A stretch of 64,000 bases of DNA from contig OX637796.1 in the NCBI GenBank assembly GCA_951802425.1, forward strand, positions 1,488,001 to 1,552,000, given 5' to 3'. The translations under genes were made by a program, and so were the position numbers. Origin of the DNA: Clavaria fumosa (taxonomy: Eukaryota > Basidiomycota > Agaricomycetes > Agaricales > Clavariaceae). Shown here in pieces: positions 50,117-61,699 of the stretch (position 1 is its first letter; the number at the start of each line of letters is the position of its first letter). The notes under the pieces were generated by a model, which saw only the letters and a list, made by a program, of their open reading frames with translations, ran no database searches and was not told where the DNA came from.

Positions 50117-50234
50117 TGTCACGTCCGTGCCGCTCCCTTCCGGTCCGGACCGGAAACACGATCCCCAGTCCCGGACTTTCCATCTCCGGCCCCGACTGCC
50201 AACCTCCGATCCCCGGATCCGACCTCCGACCTCC
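50117..50234 (+). repeat. 5' part of the delta LTR
   Basis: Starts TGTCACGTCCGTGCC and is interrupted at 50234 by palindromic copy 2, which is flanked by GACCTCC; the LTR continues at 56236. Confidence 0.65.
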
Positions 50235-50375
50235 CAGTAGTACTGAATGAAATAATTAACTAGACACAGCAGTTAGGTATAATTCATAGTGTACTCTTTG
50301 CAGCTACAGCTGGACAAGGAATCCTTATGGTCAGTCAACTTGTCAAGTTAACTTGTCAAAGGTAGTACATGGGGG

Positions 50376-52065
50376 ACTAGTAGACTAGATACAGCTGACA
50401 GCTGTGGATCTAGTGGACTAGTTACAGCTACTAGGTGTGGACCTGGTGGACTAGTTGCAGGTGCTAGCTATGGGTCTAGTGAACTAGTTACAGCTGCTAG
50501 CTGTGGGTCCAGTGGACTAGTTACAGCTAGTAGCTGTGGACCTAGTGGACTAGTTGCAGCTACTAGCTGTAGATCTAGTGAACTAGTTACAGCTATTAGT
50601 TGTAGATGTAGTGAACTAGTTGCAGCTGGTAGGTGTAGGTCTAGTGGACTAGTTGCAGCTATTAGCTGTAGATCTAGTGAACTAGTTACAGCTAGTAGCT
50701 GTGGGCCTAGTGGACTAGTTGCAGCTACTAGCTGTGGGCCTAGTGGACTAGTTGCAGCTATTAGTTGTAGATGTAGTGAACTAGTTGCAGCTAGTAGGTG
50801 TAGGTCTAGTAGACTAGTTGTGGCTAGTAGCTGTGGACCTAGTGGACTAGTTGCAGCTACTAGCTGTAGATCTAGTGAACTAGTTACAGCTATTAGTTGT
50901 AGATGTAGTGAACTAGTTGCAGCTAGTAGGTGTAGGTCTAGTGGACTAGTTGCAGCTATTAGTTGTAGATGTAGTGAACTAGTTGCAGCTGGTAGGTGTA
51001 GGTCTAGTGGACTAGTTGCAGCTATTAGCTGTAGATGTAGTGAACTAGTTACAGCTAGTAGCTGTGGGCCTAGTGGACTAGTTGCAGCTATTAGCTGTAG
51101 ATGTAGTGAACTAGTTACAGCTAGTAGCTGTGGGCCTAGTGGACTAGTTGCAGCTACTAGCTGTAGATCTAGTGAGCTAGTTACAGCTATTAGTTGTAGA
51201 TGTAGTGAACTAGTTGCAGCTAGTAGGTGTAGGTCTAGTGGACTAGTTGCAGCTATTAGTTGTAGATGTAGTGAACTAGTTGCAGCTGGTAGGTATAGGT
51301 CTAGTGGACTAGTTGCAGCTATTAGCTGTAGATCTAGTGAACTAGTTACAGCTAGTAGCTGTGGGCCTAGTGGATTAGTTGCAGCTACTAGCTGTGGGCC
51401 TAGTGGACTAGTTGCAGCTAGTAGGTGTAGGTCTAGTAGACTAGTTGCAGCTATTAGCTGTGGGCCTAGTGGACTAGTTGCAGCTACTAGCTGTGGGCCT
51501 AGTGGACTAGTTGCAGCTATTAGCTGTAGATGTAGTGAACTAGTTACAGCTAGTAGCTGTGGGCCTAGTGGACTAGTTGCAGCTACTAGCTGTGGGCCTA
51601 GTGGACTAGTTGCAGCTAGTAGCTGTGGGCCGAGTGGACTAGATACAGCTACTAGCTGTGGGCCTAGTGGACTAGTTGCAGCTACTAGCTGTAGATGTAG
51701 TGAACTAGTTACAGCTATTAGTTGTAGATGTAGTGAACTAGTTGCAGCTAGTAGCTGTGGGCCTAGTGGACTAGTTGCAGCTACTAGCTGTAGATCTAGT
51801 GAACTAGTTACAGCTATTAGTTGTAGATGTAGTGAACTAGTTGCAGCTAGTAGCTGTGGGCCTAGTGGACTAGTTGCAGCTACTAGCTGTGGGCCTAGTG
51901 GACTAGTTGCAGCTATTAGCTGTAGATGTAGTGAACTAGTTACAGCTAGTAGCTGTGGGCCTAGTGGACTAGTTGCAGCTACTAGCTGTGGATCTAGTGG
52001 ACTAGTTGCAGCTAGTTGCCGTGGGTTGGTAGACTGGTTACAGCTATTAGCTGTGGATCTAGTCA
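50376..52065 (+). repeat. 33-bp minisatellite, copy 2 left arm, with higher-order structure
   Basis: About 50 units. Units fall into classes (GGGCCTAGTGGAC, AGATCTAGTGAAC, AGATGTAGTGAAC, AGGTCTAGTGGAC), and blocks of several units in fixed order recur, for example twice between about 50830 and 51330. The long plus-strand ORF here (50820-52073) exists because the period is a multiple of three. Confidence 0.92.
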
Positions 52066-53710
52066 GTCAATGATGTAGATTCCTTGCAATAAACTATTGT
52101 AATTACAATAGGTGGCCATTGTGAGAATGACTGAACAAACAATGGCAAACAAAATATGCCAAAAATAAACACAAAACTCGAAATTGAGCAGCCCTGTGCC
52201 TGGTCCCTCAGGTACAGGTTACCAATCAAGCATAGCTGCTTTTGATAAGCTGCTATGACTGTGGAAAAAATTTTGCATGGCTTGCAAAATATGACTTTTT
52301 ATACACCAAAAAATCGGCAAAAATCAGGAGATTCCAGATCCGGACACCCCACATTTGTATCTGCCTTGGCTCAGTGTCAATTTGCAAAATACACAGAAAA
52401 TATTCATTTTTCTACAGTTCTGCAGTACTCTGGCTTAAAAATGGATAGGAGAGGATACACACACCTACACACACTACCTGTGGACATATGGGGAGGGTGT
52501 GGATTAGTTTAACAACTCACCCACCATCTCTGTCACCTCCCTGGAATCCATTACTAGGAATTAGGGTGTTATTGGCCTGGGAGCATGGCTATTTGTTATA
52601 TTGCAAATTCCAGCCATCAGACTACACCTTATGACATCTAATACAATCACACAAAAGCCCATAATATTTGGTGCAGAATTACAGATTCCCCATGTCTATT
52701 TTCTCAAAATTCTCAAAATCTCTCCCCAGACAGTCCCCTTTGTCAAATCACATATTCCTGTGGTCTGATAGCTGACAAGGTATGTGTGAATACATGTTCA
52801 AAGTTTGGTGAAGTTAGGCCAAGTTCTCAAGAAGATAGCTCAGATTGAGTCTTTTGGAGGACAGTCAAGGTCTTCCTTATCCTTGCCTTCATCTTTGCTC
52901 TCACTTTAGACTGTCCTCTAAAAGACACATTCTGGGCTATCTTCCTGAGAACTTGGCCTAACTTCACCAAACTTTGAACATGTATTCACACATACCTTGT
53001 CAGCTATCAGACCACAGGAATATGTGATTTGACAAAGGGGACTGTCTGGGGAGAGATTTTGAGAATTTTGAGAAAATAGACATGGGGAATCTGTAATTCT
53101 GCACCAAATATTATGGGCTTTTGTGTGATTGTATTAGATGTCATAAGGTGTAGTCTGATGGCTGGAATTTGCAATATAACAAATAGCCATGCTCCCAGGC
53201 CAATAACACCCTAATTCCTAGTAATGGATTCCAGGGAGGTGACAGAGATGGTGGGTGAGTTGTTAAACTAATCCACACCCTCCCCATATGTCCACAGGTA
53301 GTGTGTGTAGGTGTGTGTATCCTCTCCTATCCATTTTTAAGCCAGAGTACTGCAGAACTGTAGAAAAATGAATATTTTCTGTGTATTTTGCAAATTGACA
53401 CTGAGCCAAGGCAGATACAAATGTGGGGTGTCCGGATCTGGAATCTCCTGATTTTTGCCGATTTTTTGGTGTATAAAAAGTCATATTTTGCAAGCCATGC
53501 AAAATTTTTTCCACAGTCATAGCAGCTTACCAAAAGCAGCTATGCTTGATTGGTAACCTGTACCTGAGGGACCAGGCACAGGGCTGCTCAATTTCGAGTT
53601 TTGTGTTTATTTTTGGCATATTTTGTTTGCCATTGTTTGTTCAGTCATTCTCACAATGGCCACCTATTGTAATTACAATAGTTTATTGCAAGGAATCTAC
53701 ATCATTGACT
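52066..53710. repeat. Inner inverted repeat of copy 2
   Basis: Two nearly identical arms of about 800 bp around a 42-bp spacer whose orientation is opposite to that of copy 1, so copies 1 and 2 are inverted relative to each other. Confidence 0.92.
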
Positions 53711-56090
53711 GACTAGATCCACAGCTAATAGCTGTAACCAGTCTACCAACCCACAGCAACTAGCTGCAACTAGTCCACTAGATCCACAGCTAGTAGCTGT
53801 AACTAATTCACCAGATCTACAGCTAGTAACTGACTAGACCCACAGCTAGTAGGTGCAACTAGTCCACTAGGTCCACAGCTACTAGCTGCAACTAGTTCAC
53901 TACATCTACAACTAATAGCTGTAACTAGTTCACTAGATCCACAGCTAATGGCTGTAACTAGTCTGCTAGACCAACAGCTGGTAGCTGCCACTAGTCCACT
54001 AGGTCCACAACTACTAGCTGCAACTAGTCTACTAGACCTACACCTACTAGCTGCAACTAGTTTGCTACATCTACAACTAATAGCTGTAACTAGTTCACTA
54101 CATCTATAGCTAGTAGCTGCAACTAGTCCACTAGGCCCACAGCTACTAGCTGTAACTAGTCCACTAGGCCCACAGCTACTAGCTGTAACTAGTTCACTAC
54201 ATCTACAGCTAATAGCTGCAACTAGTCTACTAGACCTACACCTACTAGCTGCAACTAGTCCACTAGGCCCACTGCTAGTAGCTGCAACTGCAACTAGTCC
54301 ACTAGGCCCACAGCTACTAGCTGTAACTAGTTCACTACATCTACAGCTAATAGCTGCAACTAGTCCACTAGACCTACACCTACTAGCTGCAACTAGTTCA
54401 CTACATCTACAACTAATAGCTGTAACTAGTTCACTAGATCTACAGCTAGTAGCTGCAACTAGTCCACTAGCCCTACACCTACTAGCTGCAACTAGTTCAC
54501 TACATCTACAACTAATAGCTGTAACTAGTTCACTAGATCTACAGCTAGTAGCTGCAACTAGTCCACTAGGTCCACAGCTACTAGCTGCAACTAGTTCACT
54601 ACGTCTACAGCTAATAGCTGCAACTAGTCCACTAGCCCTACACCTACTAGCTGCAACTAGTTCACTACATCTACAACTAATAGCTGTAACTAGTTCACTA
54701 GATCTACAGCTAGTAGCTGCAACTAGTCCACTAGGTCCACAGCTACTAGCTGTAACTAGTTCACTACAACTACAGCTAATAGCTGCAACTAGTTCACTAC
54801 ATCTACAGCTAGTAGCTGCAACTAGTCCACTAGGTCCACAGCTACTAGCTGTAACTAGTTCACTACATCTACAGCTAATAGCTGCAACTAGTTCACTACA
54901 TCTACAGCTAATAGCTGTAACTAGTTCACTACATCTACAGCTAGTAGCTGCAACTAGTCCACTAGGCCCACAGCTACTAGCTGCAACTAGTCCACTAGAC
55001 CTACACCTACCAGCTGCAACTAGTTCACTACATCTACAACTAATAGCTGTAACTAGTTCACTAGATCTACAGCTAGTAGCTGCAACTAGTCCACTAGGCC
55101 CACAGCTAGTAGCTGTAACTAGTCCACTAGGCCCACAGCTACTAGCTGCAACTAGTCCACTAGGCCCACAGCTAGTAGCTGCAACTAGTCCACTAGGCCC
55201 ACAGCTACTAGCTGTAACTAGTTCACTACATCTACAGCTAATAGCTGCAACTAGTCTACTAGACCTACACCTACTAGCTGCAACTAGTCCACTAGGCCCA
55301 CTGCTAGTAGCTGCAACTGCAACTAGTCCACTAGGCCCACAGCTACTAGCTGTAACTAGTTTACTACATCTACAGCTAATAGCTGCAACTAGTCCACTAG
55401 ACCTACACCTACTAGCTGCAACTAGTTCACTACATCTACAGCTACTAGCTGCAACTAGTTCACTAGATCTACAGCTAGTAGCTGCAACTAGTCCACTAGG
55501 TCCACAGCTACTAGCTGTAACTAGTTCACTACATCTACAGCTAATAGCAGCAACTAGTCTACTAGACCTACACCTACTAGCTGCAACTAGTTCACTACAT
55601 CTACAACTAATAGCTGCAACTAGTCCACTAGGCCCACGGCTAGTAGCTGCAACTAGTCCACTAGGCCCACAGCTACTAGCTGTAACTAGTTCACTACATC
55701 TACAGCTAATAGCTGCAACTAGTCCACTAGACCTACACCTACTAGCTGCAACTAGTTCACTACATCTACAACTAATAGCTGTAACTAGTTCACTAGATCT
55801 ACAGCTAGTAGCTGCAACTAGTCCACTAGGTCCACAGCTACTAGCTGTAACTAGTTCACTACATCTACAGCTAATAGCTGCAACTAGTCCACTAGACCTA
55901 CACCTACTTGCTGCACCTAGTCCACTAGATCCACAACTGGTAGCTGTAACTAGTCCACTGGACCCACAGCTAGCAGCTGTAACTAGTTCACTAGACCCAT
56001 AGCTAGCACCTGCAACTAGTCCACCAGGTCCACACCTAGTAGCTGTAACTAGTCCACTAGATCCACAGCTGTCAGCTGTATCTAGTCTAC
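53711..56090 (-). repeat. 33-bp minisatellite, copy 2 right arm
   Basis: About 70 units in inverted orientation, with the same unit classes. Two places carry a 6-bp extra repeat (GCAACTGCAACTAG near 54284 and 55313) inside otherwise identical blocks, marking a segmental duplication about 1 kb apart. Confidence 0.92.
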
Positions 56091-56235
56091 TAGTCCCCCA
56101 TGTACTACCTTTGACAAGTTAACTTGACAAGTTGACTGACCATAAGGATTCCTTGTCCAGCTGTAGCTGCAAAGAGTACACTATGAATTATACCTAACTG
56201 CTGTGTCTAGTTAATTATTTCATTCAGTACTACTG

Positions 56236-56830
56236 GACCTCCGAACTCCCGCTCTGGTGCCTCAGCATCTGAGGTTACCTGCCCCACATGTGGGGCAGGC
56301 ACCAAACCCACTCCCGGGGATAGTTCCCCAAGAGGCTGTCCTGATCCCGATCCCGATTCCCGATTCCTGATCCCGATCTCCAATTCCCGAATCCGACTTC
56401 CCGACAGTCGTGAACCAACGTCCGTGGTTACTCCACCAGCAACGAACTCCGAGCGTGGAAACCAGACAATCCACGCAGTTGCTAGGCTGCATAGTTACCA
56501 TCCTGACGGTAGCAGTATCTGACTCCGGGATCAGGAAACTGATCCCCGTTGCTATCCCGTTGTTCCGTAGTAAGTCCCGTGATGTATCTCCGGGCCATTC
56601 TCCGTAACTACCGTCAAAACTCCGGGTTGCTGGAAACGCCCCGGACTCATAGTATATATACCTACCTACTTCGTAGAGTATTCTGCAGTCCGGATACCGC
56701 CCTTGTACACCCTCGTATACCCACGTACACCCCTCCCGTATACCCCCGAACTCCCCCGCACCTCCTCCTGTCCCTCCGTCTATCTCCGCACCTCCGTCCT
56801 TTCTGCCCCCCACCTTGTAATTTGTATCAT
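56236..56830 (+). repeat. Middle part of the delta LTR
   Basis: Continues 50234 after removal of palindromic copy 2. Contains the palindrome CCCCACATGTGGGG, GATCCCGATCCCGATTCC tandem hexamers, and a TATA box TATATATACC near 56653. It ends at the ATCAT duplication of the gamma LTR. Confidence 0.6.
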
Positions 56831-57212
56831 TGTCACGGTCCTATCCAGTCACCCAGAACACCCTTAATCACTTTGAAATACCTCCGATACACTTCCTAGT
56901 GCCTCCGAAATACCTCTGATGCATCTCCGATGCATCTCCGCTCCAACTCCGGCACCTCCGCTCCGACTCCGCTCTGGGGTCCGAAACTCCGGTCCGGACT
57001 TTTGTCGGACTTCGATATCGGTCCTTCGGACCGAATGGACTTTGTTTCTAGCATGTTCCTTGGTGCTAGTCCATGGTTAGTAACCATTGGGACGATGCCC
57101 ACTACCCATGGGAACTTATTCTTTGTCTTACATGTATCACCTATGCCTTCCCACTCCTCAGGTGAAATTACTATGTACATTTGATATATTCATGTTTCAC
57201 AGTCTGCCCTAT
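56831..57212 (+). repeat. 5' half of a solo LTR (gamma)
   Basis: Starts TGTCACGGTCC, preceded by ATCAT (56826-56830), and stops at CCCTAT where an inverted beta-type element begins. Its missing half is at 43175-43650 on the other strand. Confidence 0.85.
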
Positions 57213-58057
57213 TGTTAAGATCTGATTCTTTGCTTCAAAGCAGGAGTAGGGAGGGGTAGTGTAGAGGAGACCAAAAAGGAGGGTGGCAAAGGCGAAGCCG
57301 GAGCGGAGCGGAGTCCGGTCGGAGTCCGGATCGGAGTTGCGTGAGGACTTCTCCTCTACACAAAAGCTAGAAGGACTAGAAGGGGGTCAAAGGGGGTGGG
57401 ACTATGGCCTCAACTTATGGGTTGTGCCACCACGTGTATACGTGTCCCAATTTAACCTTGCTGGTACTTTGCTTTCCAGGACAAGGAAGGATGAAGTCCG
57501 AAGGGAAATTGCCCGGAGTCCGTCGGAGTCCACCGGAGTTTTGCGGAACTCGTCGGGACTGTTGAGAACAGTGAGGACGAAGTCCCTTAACGCACAGACC
57601 AAGTGACAAGGACCAGAAATAATGTTAATATTTGAACTGAGGATCATGGAGATACATGGGGGCTTATATGCTACTAGGGTAGGGCATAGGGCAGACTGTG
57701 AAACATGAATATATCAAATATGCATAGTAATTTCACCTGAGGAGTGGGAAGGCATAGATGATACATGTAAGGCAAAGAATAAGTTCCCATGGGTAGTGGG
57801 CATTGTCCCAATGGTTACCAACCATGGAATAGCGTCAGGGAACATGCTAGAAACAAAGTCCATATGGTCCGAAGGACCGATATCGAAGTCTGACGAAAGT
57901 CCGGACCGGAGCTTCGGAGTTGGAGCCGGAGCGGAGATGGAGCGGAGCGGAGTTCGGGCGGAACTGTGTCGGAGATGCCGGAGATGCTTCGGAGGTGCTT
58001 CGGAGGTGCTTCGGAGGTGTTTCGGAGGTGATTAGGTGACTGGATAGGACCGTGACA
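57213..58057 (-). repeat. 3' LTR of copy 3 (beta type)
   Basis: 845 bp, the same length as both copy 2 LTRs. Flanked on its outer side by CCTAT (57208-57212), the complement of ATAGG at 43646-43650. The 11-mer is mutated (ATTTGAACT near 57630). Confidence 0.9.
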
Positions 58058-60853
58058 GTATCCCCCTCTTAGGGTCGAGCCCTCGAGACCCTTAAGTGAC
58101 AGTATTTCACTGTGTGGGTTGGAGAGAGTTGGAGTTGGAGGTGGGTGGAACTGGGGCTGGAGTTGGAGTCGGAGGTCTGGAGCAGGTCGGAGATGGTGCG
58201 GATGGGTCAGAGGGTGTCGGAGATGTGAAGCAGAGGTGTGGAGCTGAGAGAATCGGAGTTTGGGAGCTTCAGAGTTTGAGCAGAGGTGTGGAGGTGAGGG
58301 AGTTGGAGTTTTCCAGATTCAGAGTGGAGGTACAGAGGAGCAGAAGTGTGGAGGGAGGAATCAGAGATGAGTGGAGGTGCAGAATTGAATTTTGGAGTTT
58401 TGGAGTGGAGTGCAGAGGTGTGGAATCGGAGTTGGAGTGGAGGTGCGGAGGTGCAGAATCGGAGTTGGAGCAGAGGTAAGGGAATCGGAGTTTTGGAGGT
58501 TTGGAGCAGAGGTGCAGAGGTGTGGAAATGGAGTCAGAGTCTCGGAGGAGAGGTGCAGAGGTAGCAGAGTTGGAGTCAGAGCAGCGGAGTAGTGGAGCGG
58601 AGTAGCGGAGCGGAGGTGCGGAGGTGCAGAGTGGAGGAGCGGAGGTAGCGGAGTCGGAGCAGTGGAGCGGAGGTGCAGAGGTATGGAGGTGCGGAGCGGA
58701 GGTGCGGAGGTGCAGAGCGGAGGTGCGGAGGTGTGGAGCGGAGGTGTGGAGGTGCAGAGGTGTGGAGCGGAGGTGCGGAGGTAGCAGAGTGTGGAGGGGG
58801 GGACCACAAAAGGTCGGAGATGCTGGGAGGCTCTGAGGACCTATTGTAAGTTCACTCACCCCCCCCCTCCTACAAAATTTTTTATCTTAAGAAAAAATTT
58901 CTATGTTTTACTAAGGAATTTGTCAAGAAGTGGGCTAGAGTGGACAGAAGAGTCAAACAAAAGGAGGAAACAAGGAGTGTTGGAGTTGTACAAAAGGCAA
59001 CAATGTATGGAACAAGATTTCGGAGTTTTGTAAAGTCAAGAAAAGTGAGGGAATCAAAGTATCAAAAATTGAAAAAACAGAGTTTTGGAGATTCAGAATT
59101 CATGGGGATTGGAGTAACAGGAAACATAGGGACATAGGAAGCATAACAATGTAGCAAAGGAACATAATTTTGGAATTTCGGAGTTTTTGGAGCATCGGAG
59201 GAGGGCGGAATCTCGGAGTTTCGGCGATGCGGAGTCCGAGAATGTGAGTGCGGAGTGGTCCGGAGTTGTGCGGAGATGTGGTGTGGAGGTCCGAGACCAT
59301 GTCAGAGGAGTTCGGAGTAGTTCAGAGTAGCAAGGATTGCGTGAGCAACCTCGCTGGACAGATGTGTTCACAAGATAGCAATCCTGAGAACTGGTGATGC
59401 AACCACAGTGGGCAGCATCCAGAATCGGGTCCAGATTCGGACTCGCTGCAGCAAGGATAGAATCGGAGTCCCGGAGTCGGAGTTCCAGAGTAGGTCCGGA
59501 GTATGCGCTGGCCAAGCGCCCATCGGAGTGCGTGCCCGGATCGGGCCGGAGTCGGATCGGAGTTTCGGAGTCAGATATCCGCAAGTGCGGGAGTCCTCGA
59601 ATTGTTAGGCTTGTACACTGGACAATCAGCAGATTGTATATGGTACAGCCAGGTGTCCAAAGGACCAAGTCACACAAGGGGACAAGATCAGAGTTCAGAG
59701 GGCCATGTCGAGACAAGACAGTGGGCCACGAAGCAAGACAAAGTGTCCGGAGTTCGGAGTTCCGGATTTCGGAGGTCCGGAGTTTGACAGTCCGGAGTTC
59801 GGAGGTCTGCAGTTTGGAACTTTGGTGCTCGGCATTTGGCATTTCCCGTCTCGGAGTTTCGCAATGTGGTAATCCACAAAGGAAACGAGCACAAGGACAG
59901 CTCAAAAAGGAGCAATATCGGAGTTCCGGAGCTCGGAGGTTCGGAGTTTTGGGGGTCTGGAGCTCGGAGTTCAGCATTTCCCGTCTCGGAGTTTCGCAAC
60001 ATGGTAATCCATGCAGGAAACGAGTGCAAGGAAAGCTCAAAATAGAGCAATATCGGAGTTCTGGAGTTTGGAGGTTCAGAGCTTTGGGAGTCTGGGGCTT
60101 GGAGTTTGGCATTTCCCGTCTCGGAGTTTCGCAACATGGTAATCCACGAAGGAAACAAGCACAAGGAAAGCACAGACAAGAGCCAGAGACTGGATATCCA
60201 GCATTCCCCATCTCGGAGTGGCAAGAGACAGAGTCCGGATATCCAGAGTTCGGAGTTTCCCGTCTCGGAGCCTCGCAACATGGGATATGAAGGAGGCGAG
60301 CCAGGGAGAACCCAGGAACAGGGGGCCAGAGTTCGGAAGTCCAGCATTCGGTGTTTTCCTGCCTCAATTCTCCCAACATGAAGGAGATGAGCTAAGGAGC
60401 ACTGGGAATTGTTGGCTGGGCTTTGGAAAATGTCCTAGTTGTATCGCCATGGACAGACGGCTTGTGGCAAATCCAGGTCCGGAGCAAATGCACACAAAGT
60501 GTGCTCGAACGGACCGGAGTTTCGGAGCGGAGTTTCGGATCGGAGGTGCAGATCGGAGGTGTGGATCGGAGGTGCGGATCGGAGGTGTGGATCGGAGGTG
60601 CGGATCGGAGTTATGGATCAGAGTTTCGGATCGGAGGTTAGGAAAATGTCCTAGTTGTATCGCCGTGGACAGATGGCTTGTGGCAAATCCAGGTCCAGAG
60701 CAAATGCACACGAAGTGCGCTCGAACAGACCGGAGCTTCGGAGCGGAGTTTCAGATCGGAGGTTCGGATCGGACCTTTGGCTTTTGCAGCAAGGAGCAAG
60801 GCAGCAGCAGCACAAAGGGCAAGCAAAGGACCAGTTGTATACACAAGGTTGTT

Positions 60854-60864
60854 AGTTCGAATAT
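60854..60864 (-). promoter_or_regulatory. Primer-binding site of copy 3
   Basis: ATATTCGAACT on the minus strand, 2 nt from the LTR, complementary to AGTTCGAATAT in its LTR (plus text 61286-61296). Confidence 0.6.
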
Positions 60865-60866
60865 AC

Positions 60867-61699
60867 TGTTAAGATCTGATTCTTTGCTTCAAAGCAGGAG
60901 TAGGGGTGGTAGTGTAGAGGAGACCAAAAAGGAGGGTGGCAAAGGCGAAGCCGGAGTGGAGCGGAGTCCGGTTGGAGTCCGGATCGGAGTTGCGTAAGGA
61001 GTTCTCCTCTACACAAAAGCTAGAAGGACTAGAAGGAGGTCAAAGGGGGTGGGACTATGGCCTCAACTTATGGGTTGTGCCACCACGTGTATACGTGTCC
61101 CAATTTAACCTTGCTGGTACTTTGCTTTCCAGGACAAGGAAGGATGAAGTCCAAAGGGAAAGGAAATCGCCTGGAGTCCGTCGGAGTCCGCCGGAGTTTT
61201 GCGGAACTCGTCAGGACTGTCAAGAACAGTGAGGACGAAGTCCCTTAATGCACAGACCAAGTGACAAAAACCAGAAATAACATTAATATTCGAACTGAGG
61301 ATCATGGAGATACATGGGGGCTTATATGCTACTAGGGTAGGGCATAGGGCAGACTGTGAAACATGAATATATCAAATATCTACAATAATTTCACCTGAGG
61401 AGTGAGAAAGGCATAGATGATACATGTAAGGCAAAGAATAAGTTCCCATGGGTAGTGGGCATCGTCCCAATGGTTACTAACCATGGACTAGCACCAAGGA
61501 ACATGCTAGAAACAAAGTCCATTTGGTCCGAAGGACCAATATCGAAGTCCGACGAAAGTCCGGACCGGAGTTTCGGACCCCGGAGCGGAGACAGAGCAGA
61601 ATTGGAGCAGAGAAGGCGGAGTCGGAGCGGGGGTGCCGGAGTTGGAGCGGAGATACATTGGAGATGTATTGGAGGTAATTGCAGGTGTTTCGGAGGTGG
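60867..61699 (-). repeat. 5' LTR of copy 3 (alpha type), interrupted
   Basis: Matches alpha LTRs until GGAGGTGG at 61699, where palindromic copy 3 is inserted; the last 25 or so bases of the LTR should reappear beyond the window. Confidence 0.88.

Larger units (their letters stand above)
50235..56235 (+). mobile_element. Giant palindromic Foldback-like element, copy 2 (complete, 6,001 bp)
   Basis: Both ends visible: CAGTAGTACTGAATGAAATA and its exact inverse, terminal inverted repeats unbroken into the minisatellites. GACCTCC flanks both sides (50228-50234 and 56236-56242). Left minisatellite 50376-52065, inner arms about 52066-52866 and 52909-53710, 42-bp spacer 52867-52908, right minisatellite 53711-56090. 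The right array is about 0.7 kb longer than the left. No transposase. Long terminal inverted repeats built of tandem units recall Drosophila Foldback and Galileo elements, the latter with 7-bp duplications; descent is not shown. Confidence 0.93.
57213..61699 (-). mobile_element. CTCCG-rich LTR element, copy 3 (inverted, alpha/beta chimera)
   Basis: On the minus strand: 5' LTR alpha (61699-60867, cut by palindromic copy 3), primer-binding site, interior (60866-58058), polypurine tract, 3' LTR beta (58057-57213). Unlike LTRs at its ends show that it arose by recombination between two elements. The interior keeps three 135-bp units. The long minus-strand frame 59093-60379 is not coding in my view: it is composed of the repeated units and is absent or broken in copy 2. 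Confidence 0.88.

Noticed and set aside
50820..52073. 417-residue open frame with 11-residue repeats (CGPSGLVAATS, CRSSELVTAIS)
   Set aside because: The minisatellite period (33 bp) is a multiple of three, so any frame without a stop in the unit stays open. Similar frames exist on the other strand (39531-40304), and there is no start context or non-repeat domain.
59093..60379. 428-residue minus-strand ORF in CTCCG element copy 3
   Set aside because: It consists of the repeated 135-bp and CTCCG units, is broken in copies 1 and 2, and overlaps long ORFs on the opposite strand. No domain is visible.
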